Below, piece after piece: positions 50,143 to 59,000 of a stretch of DNA of 64,000 nucleotides. Position 1 is the first letter of the stretch; every line of letters starts with the position of its first letter. Source of the stretch: Actinomycetota bacterium. Its GTDB lineage: Bacteria; Actinomycetota; Acidimicrobiia; Acidimicrobiales; RAAP-2. Both the position numbers and the translations under genes were made by a program. The notes beneath the pieces were generated by a model. The model worked only from the letters and a program-made list of their open reading frames with translations, made no database searches and was not told the origin of the DNA. The stretch is taken from contig JAJPJD010000049.1 of the NCBI GenBank assembly GCA_021324355.1, forward strand, positions 1 to 64,000, written 5' to 3'.

Positions 50143-50786
50143 GCCCTTGGCACCTTCGTGCTGCCGCCAGCCGGCCCGGCGCCCGAGTCCGCTGGGCGGT
50201 TGCCGCAGGCGTCCTGTTGCTGGCCGGCACCCTGGGTCTGGTCGCGCTCACGGGCGCCGGGTCGAGCACCACGGGCGCCTCGGGCGCGGCGCAGGGCCGC
50301 GTGGTCTCCGCGGACACCTACACCACCGCCACCGGCACCACGGCGTCGCTCGCGTCGCGGCGCGCCACGCCGACCATGGTGTGGTTCGTGGCCGGTGGCT
50401 GCGCCAGCTGCGCCGCGAGCATCCCCGCGGTGGCTCATCACCTCGACCAGCTGACCAGTGCCGGACTGCGGGTCCTCACCCTGGGGTTGTTCGGCGACTT
50501 CCCGCCGGGAGTCAAGGGGGTGACCCAACTGATGCGCTTCGGGCGCGCCGCTGCCGGGACGAGCATCGAGCGTCCTGGTTGGCAGTGGGGGATGGCGTCA
50601 CGGTCCCTCAGCCTGGCCTTGGACCCCTCGGGGATCCCCGATCTCTACGTCCTGCTCTCTCCGGCCGGCCGCATCACCTACCGCAATCGGGTGCCGGTCT
50701 CCACCATGCCCCAGCTCCTCACCGCAGCCCGGCGGCTCGGCCACCCGCAGACCGCGGCGCTCGAGCTGCAGCCATGCTGCCCCTAA
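50139..50786 (+). CDS. Membrane-anchored thioredoxin-like protein (2)
   Basis: A 215-residue paralogue of the preceding gene. It has one N-terminal membrane helix (WAVAAGVLLLAGTLGLVAL), then a thioredoxin fold with VAGGCASCAASIPAVAHHL (Cys88/Cys91) and a late GRITYRNRVPVSTMPQLL. It ends in a second Cys pair (QPCCP, Cys213-Cys214), reminiscent of metal-relay tails. The ATG overlaps the upstream stop. Last gene of the operon. Confidence 0.84.
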   Translation: MSPWHLRAAASRPGARVRWAVAAGVLLLAGTLGLVALTGAGSSTTGASGAAQGRVVSADTYTTATGTTASLASRRATPTMVWFVAGGCASCAASIPAVAHHLDQLTSAGLRVLTLGLFGDFPPGVKGVTQLMRFGRAAAGTSIERPGWQWGMASRSLSLALDPSGIPDLYVLLSPAGRITYRNRVPVSTMPQLLTAARRLGHPQTAALELQPCCP

Positions 50787-50800
50787 GGGCCAGATGAGGA

Positions 50801-50820
50801 CACCCGGTCACCGGGTGACC
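50801..50820. terminator. Hairpin after the Cys-Cys/thioredoxin operon
   Basis: CACCCGG and CCGGGTG (50801-50807/50811-50817) can pair with a three-base loop, and GGTCACC/GGTGACC overlaps as an alternative stem to 50820. It lies 15 bases after the last stop of the operon and before a convergent gene. There is no T-run, so termination is only likely. Confidence 0.4.
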
Positions 50821-50984
50821 AACGCCCCCGTGCGCTGAGCGAGCCCCGAATAGCTGCGACCGGCAGCGCACGACGAGCCAGCAGACCGGCGAACCGGCGA
50901 TCGCGCCGGGAAGGTCGGCTCGCCCGACCCGCTCCTCGGCTCCGCTGCGACCCCGACCTCGGCGGAACCGGTCCCGTAGGTCTC

Positions 50985-51281
50985 CTACCACGCCTCCTGC
51001 CTGGTCTGCGTGCTGCGACGGGACCCCGCGAGGACACCCATGGTCGAGACGCACGCCGGGATGACGTAGTCGAGGACGATGCGGACCCACACCACCCAGT
51101 CGAGGCGACCGGATGCAAGGGTCGCACCCTGGTTGATCCCCACCAGCACCGTTCCCACCACCAGGCAAATGCCGGTGACTCGCCGGCGGTTTGGCCGGTG
51201 CCGGCACACCCGCATCGCCTCGGCGAGGTTCGACCAGGTCGGTGGGGGCTCGGCGGCGCTGGAGTGGCAGGGCGCGTTCAC
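50985..51281 (-). CDS. NrtS-like small membrane protein
   Basis: A 98-residue protein whose core, RRRVTGICLVVGTVLVGINQ, followed by VVWVRIVLDYVIPACVSTMG, matches the NrtS family (two helices, conserved INxG and PxCVS). NrtS proteins have been linked to nitrate/nitrite transport. The true start could be the ATG at 51215 instead of the GTG at 51281. It is 46 bases downstream of the ArsR gene on the same strand, so that regulator may control it. Confidence 0.72.
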   Translation of the reverse strand: MNAPCHSSAAEPPPTWSNLAEAMRVCRHRPNRRRVTGICLVVGTVLVGINQGATLASGRLDWVVWVRIVLDYVIPACVSTMGVLAGSRRSTQTRQEAW

Positions 51282-51327
51282 TGCCGTGTGCGCTCCGATC
51301 GCGCCGGTGGCGTCGGCGCCGAGCGGC

Positions 51328-51765
51328 TCATCTGTCCGGGGCGACCCTCGTGCACGCCGCGATGGAGGCGGCGTGGTCGGCCACCACCGACGTGCCCAGC
51401 GCGACCAGCTCGCACACCCGGGGGTCGGTCACCTGGTAGTAGGCGAAACGTCCCACCCGACGCACCTCGAGCAGCCCGCAGTCGACGAGGCAACTGAGGT
51501 GGGCCGACACCCGTCCCTGAGAGAGGCCAGCATGGGCGACGCACTCGGTGCCGGTCCGCTCGCCCTCGGCGCAGAAGGCAAGCAGCGCCAGGCGGGTCGG
51601 GTCGCCGAGCGCTCGGTAGAAGCGGGCGAGGAGCTCGCGCCCGGCCTGGTCAGCTGGCACCGGCGGCACCAGGGCATCCACACCCAGCCGGGGGTCGGCC
51701 CGCGTCGTCCGCCCATCGCGGCCGTGGTCCCGCACCCCCCGCACTGCACTCGGTCGCTGGCTCAC
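51328..51765 (-). CDS. ArsR/SmtB family metal sensor, CmtR-like
   Basis: A 145-residue winged-helix repressor with LLARFYRALGDPTRLALLAF, recognition helix LSQGRVSAHLSCLVDCGLLE and wing RRVGRFAYYQVTDPRV. The Cys92-x3-Cys96 pair in the recognition helix corresponds to the CmtR Cd(II)/Pb(II) site. Cys65, Cys75, Cys118 and Cys138 are extra candidates. Streptomyces mercury operons use a similar ArsR-type regulator. GTG 51765 was chosen because GGAGG lies just upstream; the longer frame passes through repeats and the operator. Confidence 0.88.
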   Translation of the reverse strand: MSQRPSAVRGVRDHGRDGRTTRADPRLGVDALVPPVPADQAGRELLARFYRALGDPTRLALLAFCAEGERTGTECVAHAGLSQGRVSAHLSCLVDCGLLEVRRVGRFAYYQVTDPRVCELVALGTSVVADHAASIAACTRVAPDR

Positions 51766-51782
51766 CAGACCTCCACCGTCGG

Positions 51783-51812
51783 CATCTGCACCATCGACAT
51801 CTGCACCGTCGA
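51783..51812. repeat. Two tandem 15-bp repeats in the ArsR leader
   Basis: Two adjoining copies of CATCTGCACCRTCGA (R is A then G), immediately upstream of the ArsR ribosome site and beside a larger dyad. They may be part of the operator. Confidence 0.75.
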
Positions 51813-51816
51813 TGGT

Positions 51817-51855
51817 GCACCAGAGATATCTGCTTATGCGGATGATACCTGGTGC
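51817..51855. promoter_or_regulatory. Nested dyad upstream of the CmtR-like gene
   Basis: Outer arms GCACCAG (51817-51823) and CTGGTGC (51849-51855) are a perfect 7-bp inverted repeat. Inside them ATCTGC (51828-51833) and GCGGAT (51838-51843) form a second dyad with one mismatch. This AT-richer patch is 52 bases before the ArsR start, a fitting autoregulatory operator. Confidence 0.6.
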
Positions 51856-51919
51856 CTGGCTGTCCGGCATCGGTCGCCGACCGGGTGCCTGCAGGCGTCC
51901 CCCTCGGCGAGGGGCTCGC

Positions 51920-53389
51920 TCAGAAGCTGATCGCGGAGAGCTCGGGGATGGTCCGCAGGGCCCGGCTCCGCGCCTCCAGCCAGCGGGCCCGCCAGGCCTC
52001 CCGCTGCGCGTCGGTGCGGGTCGGCTCGACCGTGCGGCCCGGCCGATAGGCGGTGGCCACCTCGTCTTCGTCCGCCCACACGCCGACCGCCATCCCGGCC
52101 AGGTACCCGGCCCCGAGCGTGGTCGCCTCGAGGGTGGCCGACAGCTCGACCGGCCGGCCGATGGCGTCGGCCAGCGCGCCCACGAAGATCGGGTTGGCCG
52201 ACATCCCTCCGTCGACTCGCAGCGAGGCGATGGGCAGGCCGCTGTCCGCCTCGGCCGCTTCCACCAGGTCGGCCCCCCGCTGAGCGACGCCTTCGAGGAC
52301 CGCCCGGACCAGCGCCGCCCGCCCGGTCCCCCGGGTCAGCCCGAACAGGGCGCCGCGGGCCCCGAAGTCCCACGCCGGGGTGCCCATCCCGAGGAGGGCG
52401 GGGACGAAGATCACCCCCTCGGTGTCGGGGCAGCCGGCCGCGACCTCGGCCGAGCTGGCGGCGTCGGGGAGCACGCCCAGGTCGTCGCGGAGCCACTCGA
52501 TGCAGGTGCCGGCGGTCAGCATCATTGCCTCGACCCCGAAGACGCTGCGGCCGCCCCGCCGCCAGGCGACGATAGGGAAGGTGCCGCCCGGGCTTCGGTC
52601 CAGGGCTTGGGGGGCCCGTGCCCCGGTGCACTGGTCGAGCATCCCCCCGGTGCCGAAGGTGGCCTTGGCCAAGCCCGGCCTGGTGCAGCCCTGCCCGACC
52701 AACGCCGCCTGCTGGTCGCCGGCCAGCGCGCCGATCACCGGCGCGCCGGGGAGGGCCTGGGCCGGGCCGATGGGCCCCGAGGTGTCCACGATGGCCGGCA
52801 GCATCGAGGGCGGGATGGCCAGGGCGTCGAGCACCCGTTGGTCCCAGCGGGACCCGGTGGGGTCGCTGAGCGCGGTCACCGCGGCGTTGGTCGGGTCGGT
52901 CACGTGCAGCCGGCCTTGGCTCAGCACCCAGGCGCACCAGGTGTCGACCGTGCCGAAGCACAGCTCCTCGGCGGCTCGCTCCCGACGGGGGTCGACCTCA
53001 TCCAAGATCGCGGCCAGCTTGGTGGCCGAGGCGTTGGGCGGGAACCGGAAGCCCTCGGCCTGCATCGCCAGGCAGGTGCCGACGGTCCGCAGGTCCTGCC
53101 AGCCGAGGGCCGGACCGACCGGCCGGCCGCTGGCCCGCTCCCACACCAGCGTGGACGCCCGCTGGTTGGCGATGCCGACCGCGTCGATCTGGCCGGCGTG
53201 GCTGGCGAGCGCCGACGCGGTCGACAGGATCGCCTCGGCGATCGCTGGCGGGTCCAGCTCGACCAGGCCCGGCGCCGGCGAGCGGGGGAGGACCGCCTGG
53301 CGGCGGACCGAATGGACCGTGCCGTCGGCCTCGACCAGGGCCGAGCGCACGGCCGAGGTGCCGACGTCGACGACCAACACCGGGCTCAT
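51920..53389 (-). CDS. FGGY-family carbohydrate kinase, glycerol-kinase-like
   Basis: A 489-residue sugar/polyol kinase. The phosphate-binding start LVVDVGTSAVRSALVEADG, GIANQRASTLVWERASG with WQDLRT (as in GlpK), KATFGTGGMLDQCTG and LRVDGGMSANPIFVGALAD are present. It probably phosphorylates glycerol to glycerol-3-phosphate, given glpD two genes upstream; another polyol is possible, since the GTS start differs from the usual QGTTSSR of GlpK. The ATG overlaps the flavoprotein stop as ATGA. Last gene of the operon. Confidence 0.85.
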   Translation of the reverse strand: MSPVLVVDVGTSAVRSALVEADGTVHSVRRQAVLPRSPAPGLVELDPPAIAEAILSTASALASHAGQIDAVGIANQRASTLVWERASGRPVGPALGWQDLRTVGTCLAMQAEGFRFPPNASATKLAAILDEVDPRRERAAEELCFGTVDTWCAWVLSQGRLHVTDPTNAAVTALSDPTGSRWDQRVLDALAIPPSMLPAIVDTSGPIGPAQALPGAPVIGALAGDQQAALVGQGCTRPGLAKATFGTGGMLDQCTGARAPQALDRSPGGTFPIVAWRRGGRSVFGVEAMMLTAGTCIEWLRDDLGVLPDAASSAEVAAGCPDTEGVIFVPALLGMGTPAWDFGARGALFGLTRGTGRAALVRAVLEGVAQRGADLVEAAEADSGLPIASLRVDGGMSANPIFVGALADAIGRPVELSATLEATTLGAGYLAGMAVGVWADEDEVATAYRPGRTVEPTRTDAQREAWRARWLEARSRALRTIPELSAISF

Positions 53390-54903
53390 GGCCAGGGCGG
53401 CGGTCCGAACGGGGAGTCCAGACCGAGCTTGCCGGGGTTGAGGATCCCGTTGGGGTCGACCGCGGCTTTGAGGGCGCGCAGGACCGCGAAGGAGGAGCCG
53501 AGCGAGGCCTCGAGGAAGCGGCCCCGGTTGAGCCCGATCCCGTGGTGGTGGCTGATCGCAGCGCCGTGCTCGACCACCGGGCGCAGGGCGGTCTCCCAGG
53601 CCGCTCGGTAGTAGGCCTCCTGCCAGGATGCCTGGAGCTCGGGGTCTGGGCTTCGGTCGGGCCGGCGGCCGGCGACGGTGAAGTACAGGCAGGCGCCGTC
53701 GGGGTAGGCGTGGGACTGGTGGACCGAGGCGGCCAGCGTCCCCTCGAGGTCCTGCAAGGCGGCCACCACCTGGTCCGCCAGGGTGGCCAGGACCGACCAC
53801 CGCCCGGCGACCTCGATCGTGTCGACCACGATGCCGGCCTGCCACAGCGGGCCCAAGGCCGAGGTGTCGTTGCGCTCCTCCAGCCAGCGGGCCACCAGCG
53901 CGTCGTCGAGGCGGGTCGCGCCCGCGCAGGCCTGGTCGCAGACCGCCGCGCTGGCGTCCACGATCGCCCGGTCGCCCTCGTCGAGGACGATGAGCACGCA
54001 GGTCTCGGCGTCGAAGTGTCGCATCGACTCGGTCCGGTCGTAGAGGCGGAGGACGGCCGGCGTCGCCCCTCGTCGGAGGATCTGTCGGCACGCGTGGAGG
54101 CCCTCGGCGAAGGACCCGAAGCCGAAGGCTCGCCGCACCTCGGCTTGCGGTGCCGGGGCCACCCGGAGCCGGGCCGAGGTGATCACGCCCAGGGTCCCCT
54201 CGCTGCCCACGAAGAGCTGGGAGAGCCCGGGCCCGGTGGCGGCCCGGGGGGCCCGTCCGTCGGTGCGCACCACCGTGCCGTCAGCCAGGACCACCTCCAG
54301 CCCCACCACCAGATCCTCGATCTTGCCGTAGCGGGTGGAGTACTGGCCGGCTCCCCGGCACGCGATCCAACCCCCGACGGTGGAGATGGCAACCGACTGC
54401 GGGCGGTGCCCGACGGTGTACCCCGGCCCGACCGCCGACAGGGCGACGTCCAGGTCCCCGCCGAAGGTCCCGGCGCCGACGTCGGCCACCAAGGAGACCT
54501 CGTCCAAGTCGTGCAGGCCGGCGAGCGCTCGCAGGTCCAGCGAGACGCCGCCGAACACCGGGACCGAGCCGCCGCACACCCCGCTGCCGCCGCCGACCGG
54601 GGTGACCGGGACGCCGGCCTCGTTGCAGGCGGCCAGCACCGCCGAGACCTCGGCGGTGCTCCGGGGGGCCACCACCACCGCCGGGACGGCCGGGAGCGCG
54701 CCGCGGGCCGCCCAGCCGATGGACAGCGGCCACCAGTCCCGCCCGGCCCAGGCCCGCTCGCCCGGGTCGGCCGAGACCGCGATGCCCGCTGCCTGCCATC
54801 GCTCGAGGAGGGCCGGGGGCACCGGGACCCGGGTTCCGCCGAGCCGCTCGGACGGCTGGCCGGCCGGGACGGTGAGCTCGGTTGGCCGGGCGGGCTCGCT
54901 CAT
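53386..54903 (-). CDS. FAD-binding oxidase, alkyl-DHAP-synthase-like
   Basis: A 505-residue VAO-type flavoprotein. The FAD pyrophosphate loop is PVTPVGGGSGVCGGSVP. TVGHRPQSVAISTVGGWIAC follows, then FVGSEGTLGVIT, and near the end ISHHHGIGLNRGRFLE and GILNPGKLGLD. The His-rich SHHHG motif and layout fit alkyldihydroxyacetonephosphate synthase (AGPS), which makes ether-lipid precursors. Related D-lactate/glycolate oxidases remain possible. It is locked between glpD and the kinase by 4-base overlaps. Confidence 0.87.
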   Translation of the reverse strand: MSEPARPTELTVPAGQPSERLGGTRVPVPPALLERWQAAGIAVSADPGERAWAGRDWWPLSIGWAARGALPAVPAVVVAPRSTAEVSAVLAACNEAGVPVTPVGGGSGVCGGSVPVFGGVSLDLRALAGLHDLDEVSLVADVGAGTFGGDLDVALSAVGPGYTVGHRPQSVAISTVGGWIACRGAGQYSTRYGKIEDLVVGLEVVLADGTVVRTDGRAPRAATGPGLSQLFVGSEGTLGVITSARLRVAPAPQAEVRRAFGFGSFAEGLHACRQILRRGATPAVLRLYDRTESMRHFDAETCVLIVLDEGDRAIVDASAAVCDQACAGATRLDDALVARWLEERNDTSALGPLWQAGIVVDTIEVAGRWSVLATLADQVVAALQDLEGTLAASVHQSHAYPDGACLYFTVAGRRPDRSPDPELQASWQEAYYRAAWETALRPVVEHGAAISHHHGIGLNRGRFLEASLGSSFAVLRALKAAVDPNGILNPGKLGLDSPFGPPPWP

Positions 54904-56609
54904 CCGGCCCCGTGCCGCTCGGCCAGGGCGCCGCCTTCCAGGCCGGCCGTGGCCAGCTCGGCCGCCACCGCCCCGACGAAGCGGTCGACCTCGTCCCGCT
55001 GGCGGCTTCGGTCCCAACCCAGCTCGACCCCGACGATCGCGGCCGCCCGTTCGGCGGCTGCGATCGTGGCCCGGGCGTCGAGGATGGCGGCCCGGGTCCG
55101 GCGAGTGAGCACGTCGTCGAGGTGTACCGCCATCTCCTCCCGAGCGGCGTAGGCCAGCTCGGCACCGGTGTAGGGGAGGCCGGCCACCACCGGGTCGAGC
55201 AGGGTCGCATCGTCGGCCGCAACTGCCACCACCGCCCCGGCCAGGGTGCCGTAGCGGGAGGCCAGGTGGGTCGGCACGGCCAGGCCCGGTGGCGGGGTGC
55301 TGGGTGGTCCCGCGCCGGGTGCTCCCTCGAGCCGCAGGTCCCGGGTGACCGAGCGGGGCCGGGGCCACGGACGGCTCCGCAGCGCCGCGTCGACGGTGTC
55401 TTCGGCCATCTTGCGGTAGGTGGTCAGCTTGCCCCCGGTCACGGTGACCAGACCGTCGGGGTCCCGCCAGACCCGGTGCCGCCGGGAGAGGTCCGCGGTG
55501 CGCGCCGACCGGCGGCCGGTGCCCGAGGGAGCCAAGAGCGGCCGCAGCCCGGCCCACACCCCGCGCACGTCCTCCCGGGTGAGCCCGGCCTTGGTGGCCG
55601 CGTTGGCCGCCGTCAGCAGATAGTCCACGTCCTCGGGCCGACAGCGCGGCTCGTCGAGGTCGCCGTCGTAGTCGGTATCGGTGGTGCCGAGGTAGACGAC
55701 GTCACCCTCCGGCCAGGGGACCACGAAGATGGACCGACGGTCGTGGCGGACCGGGATCACCGCCGCGATGTCGGCCGGCAGGCGCGACCGGGGCACGCTC
55801 ACGTGCACCCCTTTGGCCGGCCGGATCGAGCGGCCGGGCGGCCCCTGGCCCAGGGCCCGGACCCGGTCGGTCCAGACGCCGGCCGCGTTCACCACCACAT
55901 CGGCGTGCACCTCGAAGGCCGCTCCGCCCCCGTCGAGGTCGCGTACCAGCGCGCCGCGCACCTGGCCGTCGTCGTCGTGCCGCAGACGCTCCACCGCGGC
56001 GTAGTTGGCCGCCGCGGCGCCGAAGCCGCAGACCGCGGTGCGGATCAGGGTCAGGGTGAGCCGGGCGTCGTCGGCCCGGGCGTCGAAGTACAAAAAGCCC
56101 GACACCAGGCGGTCGGCGTCGAGCAGGGGGAGGTGCTCGAGCGCCTCGGCTCTCGAGACTCTGGCGTGTCGTCTGCCGATGCGGATCCCGCCGGTGAGGT
56201 CGTAGAGCCACAGGGCGGTCGAGTAGGAGCGGGCCACGGTCTTGGACACCACGCCGGCCCGTCCGAACAGCGGGACCAGGAACGGCAGGACCGAGACCAA
56301 GTGGGGGGCGTTCTCGAGCAGGCGCTGGCGTTCGGCCAGGTTCTCGTAGACGAGGCGGAACTCTCGTTGCTGGAGGTAGCGGAGCCCGCCGTGGACCAGC
56401 TTGGAGGACTTCGACGAGGTGCCCGAGGCGAAATCGGCCCGCTCGACCAGGGCGGTCCGCAGCCCCCGGCTGGCGGCGTCGAGCGCGACCCCGGCGCCGG
56501 TGATCCCCCCGCCGATCACGAGGACCTCGAAGCGCTCGGCCCGCAGCCGCGCCAGGTTGGCGTGGCGCGAGAAGGCCGACGAGCGACGCCGATCGTCGGG
56601 CACGGCCAT
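54900..56609 (-). CDS. glpD: Glycerol-3-phosphate dehydrogenase
   Basis: A 569-residue FAD enzyme oxidising glycerol-3-phosphate to dihydroxyacetone phosphate with electrons to quinone. It has the FAD loop VLVIGGGITGAGVALDAASR, ADFASGTSSKSSKLVHGG, LRYLQQREFRLVYENLAERQ, GVWAGLRPLLAP and VTVTGGKLTTYRKMAED, all standard GlpD features, plus the C-terminal alpha domain. ATG 56609 was chosen; the frame stays open far upstream through the Nudix gene in antisense, which is not coding. First gene of the glycerol operon. Confidence 0.92.
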   Translation of the reverse strand: MAVPDDRRRSSAFSRHANLARLRAERFEVLVIGGGITGAGVALDAASRGLRTALVERADFASGTSSKSSKLVHGGLRYLQQREFRLVYENLAERQRLLENAPHLVSVLPFLVPLFGRAGVVSKTVARSYSTALWLYDLTGGIRIGRRHARVSRAEALEHLPLLDADRLVSGFLYFDARADDARLTLTLIRTAVCGFGAAAANYAAVERLRHDDDGQVRGALVRDLDGGGAAFEVHADVVVNAAGVWTDRVRALGQGPPGRSIRPAKGVHVSVPRSRLPADIAAVIPVRHDRRSIFVVPWPEGDVVYLGTTDTDYDGDLDEPRCRPEDVDYLLTAANAATKAGLTREDVRGVWAGLRPLLAPSGTGRRSARTADLSRRHRVWRDPDGLVTVTGGKLTTYRKMAEDTVDAALRSRPWPRPRSVTRDLRLEGAPGAGPPSTPPPGLAVPTHLASRYGTLAGAVVAVAADDATLLDPVVAGLPYTGAELAYAAREEMAVHLDDVLTRRTRAAILDARATIAAAERAAAIVGVELGWDRSRQRDEVDRFVGAVAAELATAGLEGGALAERHGAG

Positions 56610-56656
56610 CGGGTCAGCCTGCCACAGCGCCCCGGGTGTGCCCCGGCGTGGTCCGC

Positions 56657-57169
56657 TCACGGGTCCGACCAGGGCAGCTCCACCGGGCCCGGCCCGAGCG
56701 ACGCCGAGCCCAGCCGGCGGAGCAGGCCGGCGAGCCCGCTCGGGAGCACCGGCGTCGCCAGCCGCTCGAGCTCCTCGGGGGTGAACCACCCCCAGGCCCG
56801 GTGCACCATCTGCTCGAGATCGCTCCAGCCCGAGCGGTCGGGGACGAAGCGGTCGGTGGCCAGCGCGAAGAACCAGTCCTCCGAGTACCACAGCTGCCCG
56901 CGGTAGCGCCAGGTCCCCCGGGTGACCGCGACCGGGGTGCCCAACGACGCCGGCTGGACGGCGAGCCCGGTCTCTTCCCGCAGCTCCCGGGCCGCCGCCT
57001 CGGCCAAGGTCTCCCCAGGCTCCACGCCGCCGCCGGGGGTGGCCCACACCGCGGCGCGGTCCTCGAGCGGGTCGTGCACCAAGAACAGCAGCACTGCCCG
57101 GCTGGCGTCGTGGAGGATCACCCGGGCCGACGGCCGCGGCTGTGGGGTCTCCACCTGGCCCGAGGTCAC
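56657..57169 (-). CDS. Nudix hydrolase
   Basis: A 170-residue Nudix protein with PSARVILHDASRAVLLFLVH and the perfect box GGGVEPGETLAEAAARELRE continuing as ETGL. The late WGWFTPEELERL is typical of mutT/ADP-ribose pyrophosphatase-like members. GTG 57169 was chosen; a TTG at 57211 would lengthen it into the promoter of the divergent Fur gene. It lies 47 bases upstream of glpD on the same strand. Confidence 0.87.
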   Translation of the reverse strand: MTSGQVETPQPRPSARVILHDASRAVLLFLVHDPLEDRAAVWATPGGGVEPGETLAEAAARELREETGLAVQPASLGTPVAVTRGTWRYRGQLWYSEDWFFALATDRFVPDRSGWSDLEQMVHRAWGWFTPEELERLATPVLPSGLAGLLRRLGSASLGPGPVELPWSDP

Positions 57170-57249
57170 CGTCCGACCGTACCGGGGGGTCGGCCGGGGC
57201 GGTTTCAACAACCGTTAGCGAACAACAATCATCGCGATACTCTGGCGAT

Positions 57250-57779
57250 GTGCACACGCCGGAGGAGCTGACCGAGCTGTTCCGGGCGACCGGCCGAAAG
57301 GTGACCGCCCAGCGGCAGTGCATCTTCCGTGCCCTGCAGCGCAACGACACCCACCCCTCGGCCGAGTCGGTGTACGAGTCGGTGCGCGCCGAGCTGCAGA
57401 CCATCTCGCTCAAGACCGTGTACCAGACGCTGCACGAGCTGGCCGAGCTGGGTGAGCTGCACACCCTGGATCTGGGCACCGGAGCGGTGCGCTTCGACCC
57501 CAACGTGGAGGAACCCCACCACCACCTGGTCTGCCGGAGCTGCGGGAAGGTCCGGGACCTCCACGCCACCTACGAGGGGCTCGAGGTCCCGCCCGGGGCG
57601 GCCCAGGACTTCGAGGTCGCGAGCGCCGAGGTGGTGTTCCGGGGCCTGTGCGGGGAGTGCAGGACCGGTGGGCGCCGGCGCCGGGACCAAAGGACCAGCC
57701 CCACCGGGCGAGCGCGCACGACCCAAGAGAGCAAGTACCGACAGGACAACAACCGACAGCACAACAAGAGGAGAGAGCC

Positions 57780-57792
<13 letters not shown>
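57250..57792 (+). CDS. Fur family regulator (PerR-like)
   Basis: A 180-residue metalloregulator. The DNA-binding half has [32 protein letters not shown] and the recognition helix [18 protein letters not shown]. The metal region has [18 protein letters not shown] and a second Cys pair CGEC (structural zinc). Position directly before rubrerythrin favours a peroxide sensor (PerR) over iron-only Fur. About 40 C-terminal basic residues exceed the family core and overlap the rubrerythrin ribosome site and start by 13 bases. Confidence 0.9.
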
Positions 57793-58195
<403 letters not shown>

Positions 58196-58199
<4 letters not shown>

Positions 58200-58831
58200 G
58201 CGAGGCCGGGCCGAGCCCGGTGCGCCCGCTCCAGCTGGAGGACATCGCGGATCTGCGCGCCTACGAGCGGGTCCGCGACCGCTACCGGGCGCAGGTGATC
58301 GAGCTCAAGCGCCGCCGGCGGGTCTCTCTCGGGCCGATCATGTCGGTCGTCTTCGAGAACGCCGAGACCGTCCGGTTCCAGGTCCAAGAGATGGCCCGGG
58401 CCGAGCACATCGTCACCGACGAGGGCGTCCTGGGCGAGCTCGAGGTCTACAACCGGCTCCTGCCCGGTGCCGGTGAGCTGTCGGCCACCTTGTTCATCGA
58501 ACTCACGAGCGAAGGGGAGCTGCGCCACTGGCTCCCTGCGCTGGTCGGGATCGAGCGGGCGGTGGGGATCGAGCTGGTCGATGGCTCGGTGGTCACCAGC
58601 CGGCCCGAGCGGACCCACGCCGAGGCGCTGACCAGGGACGAGGTCACCCCGGCGGTGCACTACCTGCGGCTCCCGTTCAGCCCGGCCGAGGCCGAGCAGC
58701 TCGCCGCCGGTCCGGCCACCTTGGTGGTCACCCACCCGGCGTATGAGGCCCGGACCGAGCTGAGCGAGTCGACCCGGGCCGAGCTGCTCGCCGACCTGCG
58801 GGGCTCGGTCGAGCTGGCCCCGCTCGGCTGA
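58196..58831 (+). CDS. DUF3501 family protein
   Basis: A 211-residue protein matching DUF3501 by its features and position after rubrerythrin: [59 protein letters not shown] and [20 protein letters not shown]. The family co-occurs with rubrerythrin and often an Fe-S oxidoreductase, which is absent here; the biochemical role is unknown. GTG 58196 overlaps the rubrerythrin stop. Confidence 0.88.
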
Positions 58832-58878
58832 CCCGCTCGCCCGGGCCGGCGCCCCCAGGAGTCGGGCCGGGGCCGACC

Positions 58879-58908
58879 TTTACAGTCCCTGGTGACCTAG
58901 GCCATAAT
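58879..58908 (+). promoter_or_regulatory. Promoter of the WhiB-type gene
   Basis: TTTACA (58879-58884) and CATAAT (58903-58908) with an 18-base spacer resemble a housekeeping -35/-10 pair. They lie about 93 bases before the WhiB ATG in otherwise GC-rich DNA, implying an untranslated leader of roughly 85 bases. Confidence 0.55.
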
Positions 58909-59000
58909 TGCCGTTCGGCCGATTTTCCCGACTCCCCCCTCGGGTGGCGGGCCGATCGGCGGAGCCAACCCTGAACCGCCCTGTGACAAGGAACCCCCCG

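Noticed and set aside
48514-50786. Assignment of these genes as classical merT/merP
   Set aside because: No periplasmic GMTCxxC MerP and only loose similarity to MerT; kept as mercury-transport-like or Cys-rich.
53542-56906. Long plus-strand frames opposite the glycerol operon
   Set aside because: Antisense to glpD and the flavoprotein; translations are repetitive Gly/Arg/His-rich without motifs.
56610-57569. Upstream extension of glpD that would give an 889-residue protein
   Set aside because: The extra 320 residues are antisense to a Nudix gene and part of the Fur gene; standard GlpD begins at 56609.
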